DNA of 40,130 nucleotides, from assembly GCA_045802605.1 (NCBI GenBank), contig JBJMQS010000049.1:1-40130 (forward strand), in the 5' to 3' direction. The translations under genes and the position numbers were made by a program. The DNA comes from JBJMQS01 sp045802605. GTDB lineage: Bacteria; Planctomycetota; Planctomycetia; Gemmatales; Gemmataceae. Below, in pieces: positions 8,556 through 16,415 of the stretch. Position 1 is the first letter of the stretch. Every line of letters starts with the position of its first letter. The notes below the pieces were generated by a model, which made no database searches, was not told the DNA's origin, and worked only from the letters and a program-made list of their open reading frames with translations.

Positions 8556-9794
8556 TTAGCTGGCTTTCATTCCCTCGATCAGAACTCGCGCCGTCTCGGG
8601 CCGCATGATTCTGGGATCAGGCAGTTCACCGGCGCGTAACTTATCGCGCAGTTCCCGGCCCGAGATCGACACGGGCTTCCAGCCCTTCGGCGCATGTTCA
8701 TCAACCAAGCCGACGCGATCCAACTCGGCATAGAACGCCGCGAAGCCAACCTTCACCGGTTTGATCAAGAGTTCACCCTTCAACTCATCGAACTTCCGCT
8801 GGGCGGCGAGACCATCCCAAATGTCGGCGCCGTCGTCATAGGGAGCGTCCGCGTGCTTGCGGCCAATCACGATGTCGGTGAAGCCGAAGTTCTGGCGATA
8901 GATCGCGTGCATCACTGCTTCTTTCGGCCCGGCGTAAAACATCTTGATGTCCAAGCCCAAGAGCAGCACCTGATCCGAGAACTTCCGGCCCGACTTGGAC
9001 CATAGCGCTTCGTCGATGTCGCCTTGGCCAAGCACCTTGTTGTCGATCAATGCGCGGTAGGTTCGCATGCGGGTGGCGGCGTCCACATCATCGCCTTTGG
9101 TTTCGCCGACGAGCGGGTTGAGCACGGCCGCGGCGAAGTGGCCCTCGGCCGTGAGCCGTTCGAGCCCGGCGACCAGGGCATACTCGTGGGCGCGGTGCAG
9201 CGGGTTGCGCGTCTGAAAGGCGACGATGCGCTCATAGCCTTTGCGGGCAAACAACTCGCGCGTCTGCCGCGGCGTGAGAATCAATTCACCATATTCGGGG
9301 TGCCGGGCCGGCGGCGCCATCATGACTTCGCCGCCGACGAGATAGGTGCGATCGTCGCCAAGCGCGATGCGAGCGCCGGGATGATCGGTGCGCGTGGTGC
9401 TATAGACCGAAGCGTTGTAGCGAGCTTTGTCCCACGGCCAAACGTCGGTGACTTTGAGTTGGCCGACCGTCTGCCCGGCTTCATCGACGAGCGTGACGTC
9501 GCTGCCCGGCTCGAAGGTTTTGACTTCCGCTTCACTGGCGGGCAGCGAGATCGGAATCGTCCAGGCGTATTTCTTGCCGTTGCGGACGATCACTTCTTCA
9601 TCGAGCACGCGGTCGTATTCCGCCCGGCCCATCGGCCCGGTGAGCGGGCTCAGGCCACCGTCGGCGATGCGGTTCAAGCTCGACAAATCGCCGGCCCGTA
9701 CGACGAGCTTCGGCCCTTTGGCCCCAATCGGCGTGCGCGAAATTCGTTCGACAGGTTCCGGAACACCTCCGTGCGGAGGAATCAAAGCAGGCAT
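8556..9794 (-). CDS. sat: Sulfate adenylyltransferase (ATP sulfurylase)
   Basis: The enzyme makes adenosine 5'-phosphosulfate and pyrophosphate from ATP and sulfate, the first step of sulfate activation, in the cytoplasm. The 412-residue product has the N-terminal PUA-like region and the catalytic domain with QTRNPLHRAHE (the HxxH-type nucleotide site), LNPLVGETKGDD, and IVIGRKHADAPYD in place of the usual GRDHAG. Length is normal for the non-fused bacterial/archaeal type, and no APS kinase domain is attached. The ATG at 9794 is chosen because GGAGA lies at 9804-9808; the frame stays open upstream only because it reads through a palindromic repeat. An Rrf2-type regulator lies upstream on the same strand. 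No cysC, cysH or transporter gene is in the window, so whether it serves assimilation or another route is open. Confidence 0.93.
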   Translation of the reverse strand: MPALIPPHGGVPEPVERISRTPIGAKGPKLVVRAGDLSSLNRIADGGLSPLTGPMGRAEYDRVLDEEVIVRNGKKYAWTIPISLPASEAEVKTFEPGSDVTLVDEAGQTVGQLKVTDVWPWDKARYNASVYSTTRTDHPGARIALGDDRTYLVGGEVMMAPPARHPEYGELILTPRQTRELFARKGYERIVAFQTRNPLHRAHEYALVAGLERLTAEGHFAAAVLNPLVGETKGDDVDAATRMRTYRALIDNKVLGQGDIDEALWSKSGRKFSDQVLLLGLDIKMFYAGPKEAVMHAIYRQNFGFTDIVIGRKHADAPYDDGADIWDGLAAQRKFDELKGELLIKPVKVGFAAFYAELDRVGLVDEHAPKGWKPVSISGRELRDKLRAGELPDPRIMRPETARVLIEGMKAS

Positions 9795-9886
9795 CGGTGC
9801 GAGTCTCCAGTTGTTAGTGGTCAGTGGGAGAGGCATTTTAGGGATTGGCGCGTTTCTGTATTGAGCCCTCGGAACACGCATTTGCC

Positions 9887-10113
9887 TTAGCCCCGGAGGG
9901 GCGGCAGTCGTTAGCCAGGGGCGTAAGCCCCTGGTCTCCAAGCGCAAATAATTGAAAGCCCTGAAAGGGCGACAGAGCCAGCGTCATTTCACGCGCTCTG
10001 TCGCCCTTTCAGGGCTTGGGTCTAGGTTGGTTGGTGTTTCAGGGGCTACGCTCGCCCGCCTAACGGCGGTCTCGCTCCACCCCTGGCTAACAACTGCCGC
10101 CCACCGGGGCTAA
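9887..10113. repeat. Composite nested palindromic repeat between sat and the Rrf2 gene
   Basis: Two outer arms of about 34 bases (9887-9921 and 10080-10113) are inverted copies with only a few differences. Inside lies a perfect 23-bp inverted repeat (9956-9978 against 9995-10017, 16-base loop) built around GCCCTGAAAGGGC. A smaller hairpin, CCAGGGG/CCCCTGG, sits at 9915-9934. The structure fills most of the 339-base gap between the Rrf2 gene and sat, and no gene is seen in it. It resembles REP-like dispersed repeats of planctomycetes; copies elsewhere in the genome cannot be checked here. Confidence 0.75.
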
Positions 10114-10133
10114 TACGAAATACGTTGCATCAC

Positions 10134-10565
10134 TCAGATTTGATAATTGTGCGCTTCGCCCATGTGCAGGCGTTCGACGAGGTCGGCGAGCGTGGTTTGC
10201 TTCAGGATCCGTTCCTGGGCCCATTGCACGTCGCGCCACATGCTCTGCACAACCTCGACGGCTGCCGAAGCCGCCTTGGGTTGCGGCGACGAGTGCGGGG
10301 CGCGGTACACACCAATGATGTCGGCCAAGGCGATCTGCTCCGGCGGCCGGGCGAGCTTGTATCCGCCGGCGGCCCCGCGGAGGCTGATCACCAGGCCGCT
10401 GGCTTTGAGTTGTAGGAGAATTTGGACGAGGAATCGCGACGGGATACTGTGGGTATCCGCCATCGACTTCAACCGCACCGGCTGGGTGTCGCTGTGCCGC
10501 GCCGCCAATTCAAGCATGGCGACACAAGCGTAGCCGGCCTTCGCGGAATAGGGTGTGGAGCGCAT
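10134..10565 (-). CDS. Rrf2-family transcriptional regulator without the Fe-S cysteines
   Basis: The 143-residue protein begins MRSTPYSAKAGYACVAMLEL and has the Rrf2 winged helix. The recognition region IPSRFLVQILLQLKASGLV is followed by the wing LRGAAGGYKLARPPEQI. Iron-sulfur Rrf2 members (IscR, NsrR) carry three cysteines near residue 90-110. Here that stretch (HSSPQPKAASAAVEVV) has none, and the only cysteine is residue 14. It thus resembles cluster-free members such as CymR, a repressor of sulfur genes. The next gene on the strand is ATP sulfurylase, across a palindromic repeat, so sulfur-responsive control is a reasonable inference. An upstream in-frame ATG would add 13 residues with no family resemblance. 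Confidence 0.85.
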   Translation of the reverse strand: MRSTPYSAKAGYACVAMLELAARHSDTQPVRLKSMADTHSIPSRFLVQILLQLKASGLVISLRGAAGGYKLARPPEQIALADIIGVYRAPHSSPQPKAASAAVEVVQSMWRDVQWAQERILKQTTLADLVERLHMGEAHNYQI

Positions 10566-10648
10566 CGATACTTCAGTAGGCAGGGGCGTGTGGTCACTGT
10601 ACACTGCTCACTACATACCGCCCACTGTTTCCCACCTCAGGTGAAATT

Positions 10649-11710
10649 ATGACCCCGCGACAAGGATTGTGGATGCTGGGGCTCGTGGCCGCCTGCGTAA
10701 TCGCAAGCCCGTCGCGGGCCCAGACCCCAGACGAATCAAAATCGAACGTCACATTCGACACGATCGACGACGTCAAAATCGCCGGCACCTTCTACCGCGG
10801 TCCAAAAGGAATCGATTCGCCGACGGCGATTCTCATCCACCGATTCAACAGCGATCGCTCCAAAGGCGGTTGGGACGCGCTCGCTCGTGAGCTGCAAACG
10901 AAGTTGAACTTCTCGGTGCTGACCTTTGATCTGCGCGGCCATGGGCAAAGCACGACGGTCCGCGATCGGTTCTGGGACTTCCAACACAATAAGCTGGGCC
11001 TTCGCGGCGGCTTCAACACCAAGAACAAAAGCACAATCACGGTTTCGGATTTCAAATCGGACTATTGGCCGATTCTGTTCAACGATCTGGTCGCCGCCCG
11101 CAACTTCTTGGATGTGGAAAATGATGCGCAGCGCTGCAACACCGAAACCGTCGTCGTCATAGCCGCGCAAGAGTCGGCGAGCATGGCAATGGGCTGGTGC
11201 GTTTACGAGTGCGAGCGGCGGGTCGTCGGCGGCGGAGCGTCGGCCCTCTTGACCGGCGGCACTATGAAATACCCCTCGGACGACCTCGCGGCCTGCGTTT
11301 GGCTCGGGCCGGTCCGGCAAGCCGCTGCTCCCGTCACTATGACATTTCGGCCAGCCCAGTGGTTCGCTAAGCCCAGCGCCTCGAGGTTGCGCGAAGCGAC
11401 GCCGATGTATTTCCTGTACGGCAAACAGGATCGCAATAGCGCGACAGAAGCGTTGACCTACTTCAATGCCCTCAAGCGGCCGCCGGAAGGGAAGTCCGCC
11501 AAGTCGCACAACTTCGACAAGGAAGAAGGCTTGGCCACCAGCTTGCCGGGCCAAGATCTTTTGGGCGGAACGTTGGGAGTCGATGAAAAGATCGTGACCT
11601 ATCTCAAGGCCGTGCTCGAGAAGCACGGCACGAAGACTTGGAAGCGGCAGGACCCAGGCCCGCTGCAATTGTTCCCGATTGTCACCTATGGGTACAAGTC
11701 GCTGCAGTAG
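10649..11710 (+). CDS. Secreted alpha/beta-hydrolase-fold protein with degenerate nucleophile elbow
   Basis: The ATG at 10649 follows AGGTGA. A signal peptide (MTPRQGLWMLGLVAACVIAS...SRAQ) of about 25 residues precedes an alpha/beta-hydrolase fold: the early strand TAILIHRFNSD, then VLTFDLRGHGQS as in many esterases. The expected nucleophile elbow GxSxG reads as AAQESASMA, so the serine may be kept but the glycine before it is not. A late YFLYGKQDRNSA matches the strand carrying the acid residue. It may be an inactive or altered hydrolase; the substrate is unknown. It is divergent from the Rrf2 gene (83 bases between starts) and runs convergently into the XerD gene with one base between stop codons. 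Confidence 0.7.
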   Translation: MTPRQGLWMLGLVAACVIASPSRAQTPDESKSNVTFDTIDDVKIAGTFYRGPKGIDSPTAILIHRFNSDRSKGGWDALARELQTKLNFSVLTFDLRGHGQSTTVRDRFWDFQHNKLGLRGGFNTKNKSTITVSDFKSDYWPILFNDLVAARNFLDVENDAQRCNTETVVVIAAQESASMAMGWCVYECERRVVGGGASALLTGGTMKYPSDDLAACVWLGPVRQAAAPVTMTFRPAQWFAKPSASRLREATPMYFLYGKQDRNSATEALTYFNALKRPPEGKSAKSHNFDKEEGLATSLPGQDLLGGTLGVDEKIVTYLKAVLEKHGTKTWKRQDPGPLQLFPIVTYGYKSLQ

Positions 11711-11711
11711 T

Positions 11712-12623
11712 TCACGACCGGCCGCGCGGGTGAAACCTCGCGTGCACCGCTTTGAGCCGCGTGTGATCGACGTGAGTGTAAATCTGCGTGGTGCGAATGC
11801 TGGCGTGGCCGAGCATCTCCTGCACCGCGCGAAGGTCGGCCCCACCGGCAAGCAAGTGGGTCGCGAAACTGTGCCGCAGAGTGTGCGGACTCACCTTGCC
11901 GGATAGACCGGCACGCTGGGCATATTTGCGGACGAGTACCCAAAGCATTTCGCGGGTGAGTTTTTTCCCGCCACGGCTCACGAACAAGAAGCCAGGCTCG
12001 CGCTCACCGACGAGCGTGCCGCGCTGATCCCGAATGTAATCCTTGATGGCAGTCAACGCCGCGGCCCCCAGCGGCACGATCCTTTGCTTCGATCCTTTGC
12101 CGAAGCACTTGCAGTATCCCTCTTCCAGCGATAAGTCCGCGAGGGTGAGCCCGACCACTTCGCTAGCGCGGGCTCCGGTGGCGTACAGCGTTTCGAGCAG
12201 CGCTCGATCGCGCTGGAAAAACCGCTCGGCTGGCTTGGGACCGGCGAGCAACTTCTCGACGGCTTGCGGCGAGAGGACCGACGGCACCCGCTCCCACAAG
12301 GTGGGTGAAGAGAGCAACTCCACGGCGGCCGGGTCACCACGTTCTTCCATCCGCAAGAAGCGGTAAAACATCTTGAGCGCGACCAAGTGCCGAGCGACGC
12401 TCGACGGAGCCAGCCCTTCCTCGCGCAACAGGCCGATGTAGCTGCCAAGCTCGCGCAGGGTGGGTTTGAGGTAGGTTTTCAGGCCGCCGTCATTAGTCCA
12501 GAGGGCGAACCGATCGAGATCGCGGCCATAGGCCAAAACCGTGTTCGTCGCCATGCCCCGCTCGGCCTGCAAAAAGTGCTGGAAAGCCTTGAGCTCTTCG
12601 GCCAATTCGCTGCGTGACGACAT
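11712..12623 (-). CDS. xerD: Tyrosine recombinase, XerC/XerD type
   Basis: This 303-residue site-specific recombinase has a SAM-like N-terminal core-binding domain (residues about 5-95, with ERGMATNTVLAYGRDLDRF) and a catalytic domain carrying the full set of active residues: Arg152 in TGARASEVVGL, Lys176 in GKGSKQR, His247/Arg250 in HTLRHSFATHLL, His273 in GHASIRTTQ and Tyr282 in IYTHV. Length and motifs fit chromosomal XerD/XerC, which resolve chromosome dimers at dif near division. No dif site, integron or phage genes are visible, and only one Xer gene is in the window, so XerD versus XerC is not certain. It is convergent with the hydrolase gene. Confidence 0.9.
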   Translation of the reverse strand: MSSRSELAEELKAFQHFLQAERGMATNTVLAYGRDLDRFALWTNDGGLKTYLKPTLRELGSYIGLLREEGLAPSSVARHLVALKMFYRFLRMEERGDPAAVELLSSPTLWERVPSVLSPQAVEKLLAGPKPAERFFQRDRALLETLYATGARASEVVGLTLADLSLEEGYCKCFGKGSKQRIVPLGAAALTAIKDYIRDQRGTLVGEREPGFLFVSRGGKKLTREMLWVLVRKYAQRAGLSGKVSPHTLRHSFATHLLAGGADLRAVQEMLGHASIRTTQIYTHVDHTRLKAVHARFHPRGRS

Positions 12624-12867
12624 ATATCATGCGTCGGCCGGACGTCCGAAGGAGTTGAACGAATCGGCGTTCATTAATGCTCCGAGCCGCCAACGGCGTT
12701 TGCCTGGTTAGATTTCTCCCATTTGGGCGTCTTTTCCAGGCCTGACCTGTGTAACCGTCCCGTCAAAAAGGGAGCAAAACTGCTAGAATGCGGTTTGCCT
12801 CCCGGCCAAGCGCGCCTTTATTATGGTGGGACGCGCCTCCGCCGGCACAACTGAGGAATTTCTAATC

Positions 12868-15516
12868 ATGGCCGCTCAAGTTCTCTTCAAAGTCGCCTGT
12901 CCGAGCTGCGACGCTCAGATCCCCGTGCGCGACTCGAAACTCGTCGGCCGCAAAGTGGCTTGCCCCACTTGCAAGTACCCATTCGTGGTGGAAAACCCCG
13001 ATGGCTTCGAGCCCATCGATGACGACGCGCCAGCCGGCAAGCCACGCAAAGGCGGCGATGACAAAGATGGGCCGCGCAAACCGAAGAAAAAAGCCTCCAA
13101 CAATGGCATGAAGATCGGTCTCGCCGTGGGCGGGGTGGCCGTGGTCGTTTTGCTCGTCGCCGGCTACTTCCTGTTCTTCAGCGGCGATGAGTCGAAGAAG
13201 ACGACGCCGCAACCTGTGGCGAAGAATCGGACGCCGGACGCCAACGCTGCGGCCGCGAACCCAGCGACCACCACGCCCGCGCCAACCAACGTGGCGGCGA
13301 CTCCGACGACGGAAGCCAACAAGGAACCTGGAAAGGATGTCGAGAACAAGGGCGCGGCCACCCCGCCAGTAGACGCGCCAGCCGCGCAAGTCGCGGCACC
13401 GCCGGCGGCTCCCGTACCGACGGCTGGTACGTCCGGTGACATTACGAATGTGCTGCCCAATGAAGGAGTCGCGGTCACCTACATCGACATGCAGCGCTTT
13501 TATTTCTGCACCGCGGGCGAACAGTTGTTCGAGTCGAAGACCGGCTTTCCTCCAGGGGCGTTCAAGACCGCGCTGGGCATCGATACGAAAGACATGGATA
13601 AGTTTGTCCGCTCAGAAAACATCGAGCAGAAATGGTCGTTCAATGTGATTCGCACCGTGAAGGACAAACTCATCGACATCAAGGAAGTGACCAAAGCCCT
13701 CAATCCCAAGAAGGGCCCCAAGAGCCCGATTCAGGGCCGCGAGTATTACGAACTTCCTCCCAACGCCATGCTCGACAATTTGACCTCGGCCCTCATGACG
13801 TCAGGCGAGCTCAAGGAGCGCAAAGAAAAGAAAAACGATGAGTCGAGCGTCTTGGGCATGATGCTCTTGGACCAATCGACGCTCGTCATTGCGACGATGG
13901 ACAAGCTCGAAGAGTTCATGAAGGGCGGTTGCAAGCCCCTGGAACAATCCAAACCTGCGAAGCGCGATCCGAACCAACCGGCCGGCGGTGATGCTCCGGT
14001 ACCTCCGCCGAAACGCGGCCGCGGTGACGCAGCAGCTTACAGCATGACGATGCTCCAGGCGCCCGACGATGCACAACTCACTGATAGCGCGACGTTCCTC
14101 ACCGTCGATCCACCCATCAAAGCAATGTTTGATCGGCTTCTCACCAATCCGGTGAGCCCGCCGATTCTGACCCACGTCTTTCTCGACCAGGCAGACCAGC
14201 GGCTCTACCAGCGACTCAAAGGCATCATCAATGTGCCGCGAATTCCCGGCGTGCGGGTGGTCGGCATCATGGTCAACGAATACAAGCTCGAGAAGTTTTA
14301 TGCGACCGTCTCACTCGAGTTCTTCAACGAGAATGACGTCAAACAACTCGAAGGCATCTTCAAAAAGAACCTTGAGCGGTTTGGCAAATTCCTCGGCGCC
14401 ATCCTCGGCGGCATCAAAGTCGAAACCGAAGGCGGCGACGGCGGTGGTGGCGGCGGAAATGCCCCGCAAGGCAAAGGTGGCGGCGGAAAAGCCGGCGGTG
14501 GTGGCGGTGAAAGCTCTGGCATCGGCCTGGGCCTCGGACTTGGGCCGGCGGACGAGGGCCCTTCATCCAAGGTCAAGTTGATCCGCAAGGGCCGAGCGCT
14601 CATGGGCGTTTTCGAGCTCAACCTGATCACCCGCGCATATGAACGAATCGCCACGCTGACCGAGAGCATCGTCGCCAAAATGCGCGGCAATGTCGATATG
14701 GCCAGCCCAGTGCCACTCTGGACCGAACTGTCGGCCGCGGCCTTGAAGCTTAAGGAAAACCAAATCCCCACGGCCACATTCCTCCGTGATGACACCATGG
14801 GAGGCCGGCTCGCTCGCCGGCACCCGCCGGAACAGCGCGTGAGTTGGATGGCGGGCCTGTTGCCGCACTTGGGTTACGACGAACTTTATCGTTCGCTCGA
14901 CCCGCGCAAGTCGTGGCGCGACGATCGCAATCTCAAAGCCGGTGCACGGATCATCCCCGCGTTCCTTGACCCGCGTTATCCGAACCGGTCTTGGGAAGCG
15001 CGGTTGGAGACCCTCGGCGGCCGACATGCTGCGGCGACACACTATGTCGGCATGGCCGGCATTGGGCCCGACGCGGCCGACTACAATCCGGATGACCCGG
15101 CTGTCGCCAAGAAGCTTGGCGCGTTTAATTACAATCGTCCGACGGCCCTCAAGGATGTCACCGATGGATTGTCGAACACCATTTACATGATCCAAGTGCC
15201 ACCGGCAATGGATAGTGACGGGCGGCCGGTCGCTTACGGCTATCAGCGGCCCTGGGTCGCCGGCGGCGGTGCCACGGTTATGGGTGCGCCGGAATCGCGA
15301 TCGGTGCGGCCATTCGTTTACAACCACGGCGGCAAGCGCGGAACTTACGTCATCATGCTCGATGGCTCGGTGCGGTTCATCTCCGATGCAATCAGCGATG
15401 ATGTGTTCAAAGCGATGTGCACGATTAAGGGCGGCGACACGATCCCCAATTTGGAAGGTGACGCACCCAAGGTCAAGCCGATGAATCCCGAGTTGAAGAC
15501 CAAACCGGAAAGTTGA
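12868..15516 (+). CDS. Zinc-ribbon / TM / DUF1559 fusion protein
   Basis: The start at ATG 12868 is preceded by GAGGAA (12853-12858) and gives 882 residues. Near the N-terminus is a zinc ribbon with CxxC pairs at residues 11/14 and 32/35, then a charged Lys/Asp-rich linker and one membrane segment at about 83-104. A Pro/Ala/Thr linker follows (about 110-200), then a mixed domain of some 330 residues, a Gly-rich stretch near 530-565, and a C-terminal DUF1559-like domain: GRHAAATHYVGMAGIG, TDGLSNTIYMIQ, MLDGSVRFISDAIS. DUF1559 usually follows a pilin-like N-terminus, so here it is joined to a cytoplasmic zinc ribbon. The topology suggests the ribbon inside and DUF1559 outside. It stands alone, with hairpin-like sequence after it. 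The function is unknown. Confidence 0.8.
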   Translation: MAAQVLFKVACPSCDAQIPVRDSKLVGRKVACPTCKYPFVVENPDGFEPIDDDAPAGKPRKGGDDKDGPRKPKKKASNNGMKIGLAVGGVAVVVLLVAGYFLFFSGDESKKTTPQPVAKNRTPDANAAAANPATTTPAPTNVAATPTTEANKEPGKDVENKGAATPPVDAPAAQVAAPPAAPVPTAGTSGDITNVLPNEGVAVTYIDMQRFYFCTAGEQLFESKTGFPPGAFKTALGIDTKDMDKFVRSENIEQKWSFNVIRTVKDKLIDIKEVTKALNPKKGPKSPIQGREYYELPPNAMLDNLTSALMTSGELKERKEKKNDESSVLGMMLLDQSTLVIATMDKLEEFMKGGCKPLEQSKPAKRDPNQPAGGDAPVPPPKRGRGDAAAYSMTMLQAPDDAQLTDSATFLTVDPPIKAMFDRLLTNPVSPPILTHVFLDQADQRLYQRLKGIINVPRIPGVRVVGIMVNEYKLEKFYATVSLEFFNENDVKQLEGIFKKNLERFGKFLGAILGGIKVETEGGDGGGGGGNAPQGKGGGGKAGGGGGESSGIGLGLGLGPADEGPSSKVKLIRKGRALMGVFELNLITRAYERIATLTESIVAKMRGNVDMASPVPLWTELSAAALKLKENQIPTATFLRDDTMGGRLARRHPPEQRVSWMAGLLPHLGYDELYRSLDPRKSWRDDRNLKAGARIIPAFLDPRYPNRSWEARLETLGGRHAAATHYVGMAGIGPDAADYNPDDPAVAKKLGAFNYNRPTALKDVTDGLSNTIYMIQVPPAMDSDGRPVAYGYQRPWVAGGGATVMGAPESRSVRPFVYNHGGKRGTYVIMLDGSVRFISDAISDDVFKAMCTIKGGDTIPNLEGDAPKVKPMNPELKTKPES

Positions 15517-15536
15517 TCTCTTCAATGACAAAGCAC

Positions 15537-15576
15537 ACAAAGGGCACGTAGAAAGCGATTTCTCCGTGCCCTTTGT
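15537..15576. terminator. Hairpin terminator after the DUF1559 fusion gene
   Basis: ACAAAGGGCACG (15537-15548) pairs perfectly with CGTGCCCTTTGT (15565-15576). The 16-base loop can extend the stem through AGAAA/TTTCT. It starts 20 bases after the stop codon at 15516, as expected of a terminator, although sequences of this kind also occur as dispersed palindromes. Confidence 0.6.
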
Positions 15577-15647
15577 ATTTCTGGTCTGCCTTGACGCTGA
15601 GTCGAGCCGGCGATTACGATGCCGTCCGGAACGATTGCGAGGTAGTG

Positions 15648-16415
15648 ATGTCCATGTCGCGGAAGGGAATCCGCCTGCCGCTCTCGCCAGCTCGCAAGCT
15701 GGTCAATGAGCTCATGCACCACGCGCGAAAAGTTCCCTCTATCCCGCTGAAGATGCAATTCAATGTCGCGCACTTGGCGATGGCCCGGTACGGTTGTGCC
15801 GATCGGCCCTCGTGGGTGAGCTTGTTTCTCAAGGCCTACGCGATTGTTGCTCGCGATATCCCGGAGCTGCGCCGGTTTTACATGCCCTGGCCGTGGCCGC
15901 ATTTGTACGAGCATCCGATCAGTGAGTGTGTCGTCTTGGTCGAACGCGATTGGGATGGCGAAAACGCTGTGCTCGCGGCCAAGCTGCGCGAGCCGGACCG
16001 TCAATCGCTTTCGTCCATCCAACAGCGGCTGCGCAAGATGCAGGTTTGTGAGTTCGATGAGATCAGCGACATGCGACAATTGACGCGCATTGCTCGGTTT
16101 CCCGGCTGGCTGCGGCGAATCATATTTTGGGCGACACTCAACCTATCCGGCCTGAAGCGCGCCAAGCGATTTGGCACCTACATGGTGTCCACGCTGGGCG
16201 ATCATGGCGCCGAGCTCGTGCATCCCTTGGCCCCGATGACATATTTGAGCTTTGGCCCGGTTGAAACCAACGGAGACGTCACAGCGCTCATTGTCTTCGA
16301 TCATCGCGTGCTTGATGCGCGCACCGCGGCGCGAGCCTTGTCGGCACTCGAAGAAGCACTCAATGGCCCCATTCGTGCCGAAGTGGAACGCGTTGCTCGT
16401 CGAGTCGCGGCATGA
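15648..16415 (+). CDS. 2-oxoacid dehydrogenase E2-like acyltransferase domain protein
   Basis: With the ATG at 15648 (GAGG at 15639-15642) the product has 255 residues. Its C-terminal part, HPLAPMTYLSFGP...ALIVFDHRVLDARTAARAL, resembles the E2 catalytic domain of 2-oxoacid dehydrogenases and chloramphenicol acetyltransferase, where DHRxxDG carries the active His and Asp. Here the final Gly is Ala. There is no lipoyl domain and no peripheral-subunit-binding domain, and the protein is shorter than a full E2, so it probably acylates some other substrate from CoA or ACP. It overlaps the epimerase gene by four bases (ATGA), which argues for a joint pathway with the two epimerases. The substrate is unknown; I do not recognise a named family. 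Confidence 0.6.
   Translation: MSMSRKGIRLPLSPARKLVNELMHHARKVPSIPLKMQFNVAHLAMARYGCADRPSWVSLFLKAYAIVARDIPELRRFYMPWPWPHLYEHPISECVVLVERDWDGENAVLAAKLREPDRQSLSSIQQRLRKMQVCEFDEISDMRQLTRIARFPGWLRRIIFWATLNLSGLKRAKRFGTYMVSTLGDHGAELVHPLAPMTYLSFGPVETNGDVTALIVFDHRVLDARTAARALSALEEALNGPIRAEVERVARRVAA

Noticed and set aside
9024..9890. Long plus-strand open frame (288 codons) opposite ATP sulfurylase
   Set aside because: It is the antisense of a strongly conserved gene, has no domain motifs, and arises from GC-rich codon use.
10736..11851. Minus-strand frame of 371 codons opposite the secreted hydrolase-like gene
   Set aside because: The plus-strand gene has a ribosome-binding site, signal peptide and fold motifs; the minus frame has none and would overlap the XerD gene.
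14563..15540. Minus-strand frame of 325 codons opposite the DUF1559 domain
   Set aside because: The DUF1559 motifs on the plus strand are clear; the antisense frame has low-complexity composition and no start signals.
15573..15647. Extended start (TTG 15573) for the E2-like acyltransferase
   Set aside because: It would begin inside the terminator hairpin of the upstream gene; the ATG at 15648 has its own ribosome-binding site.
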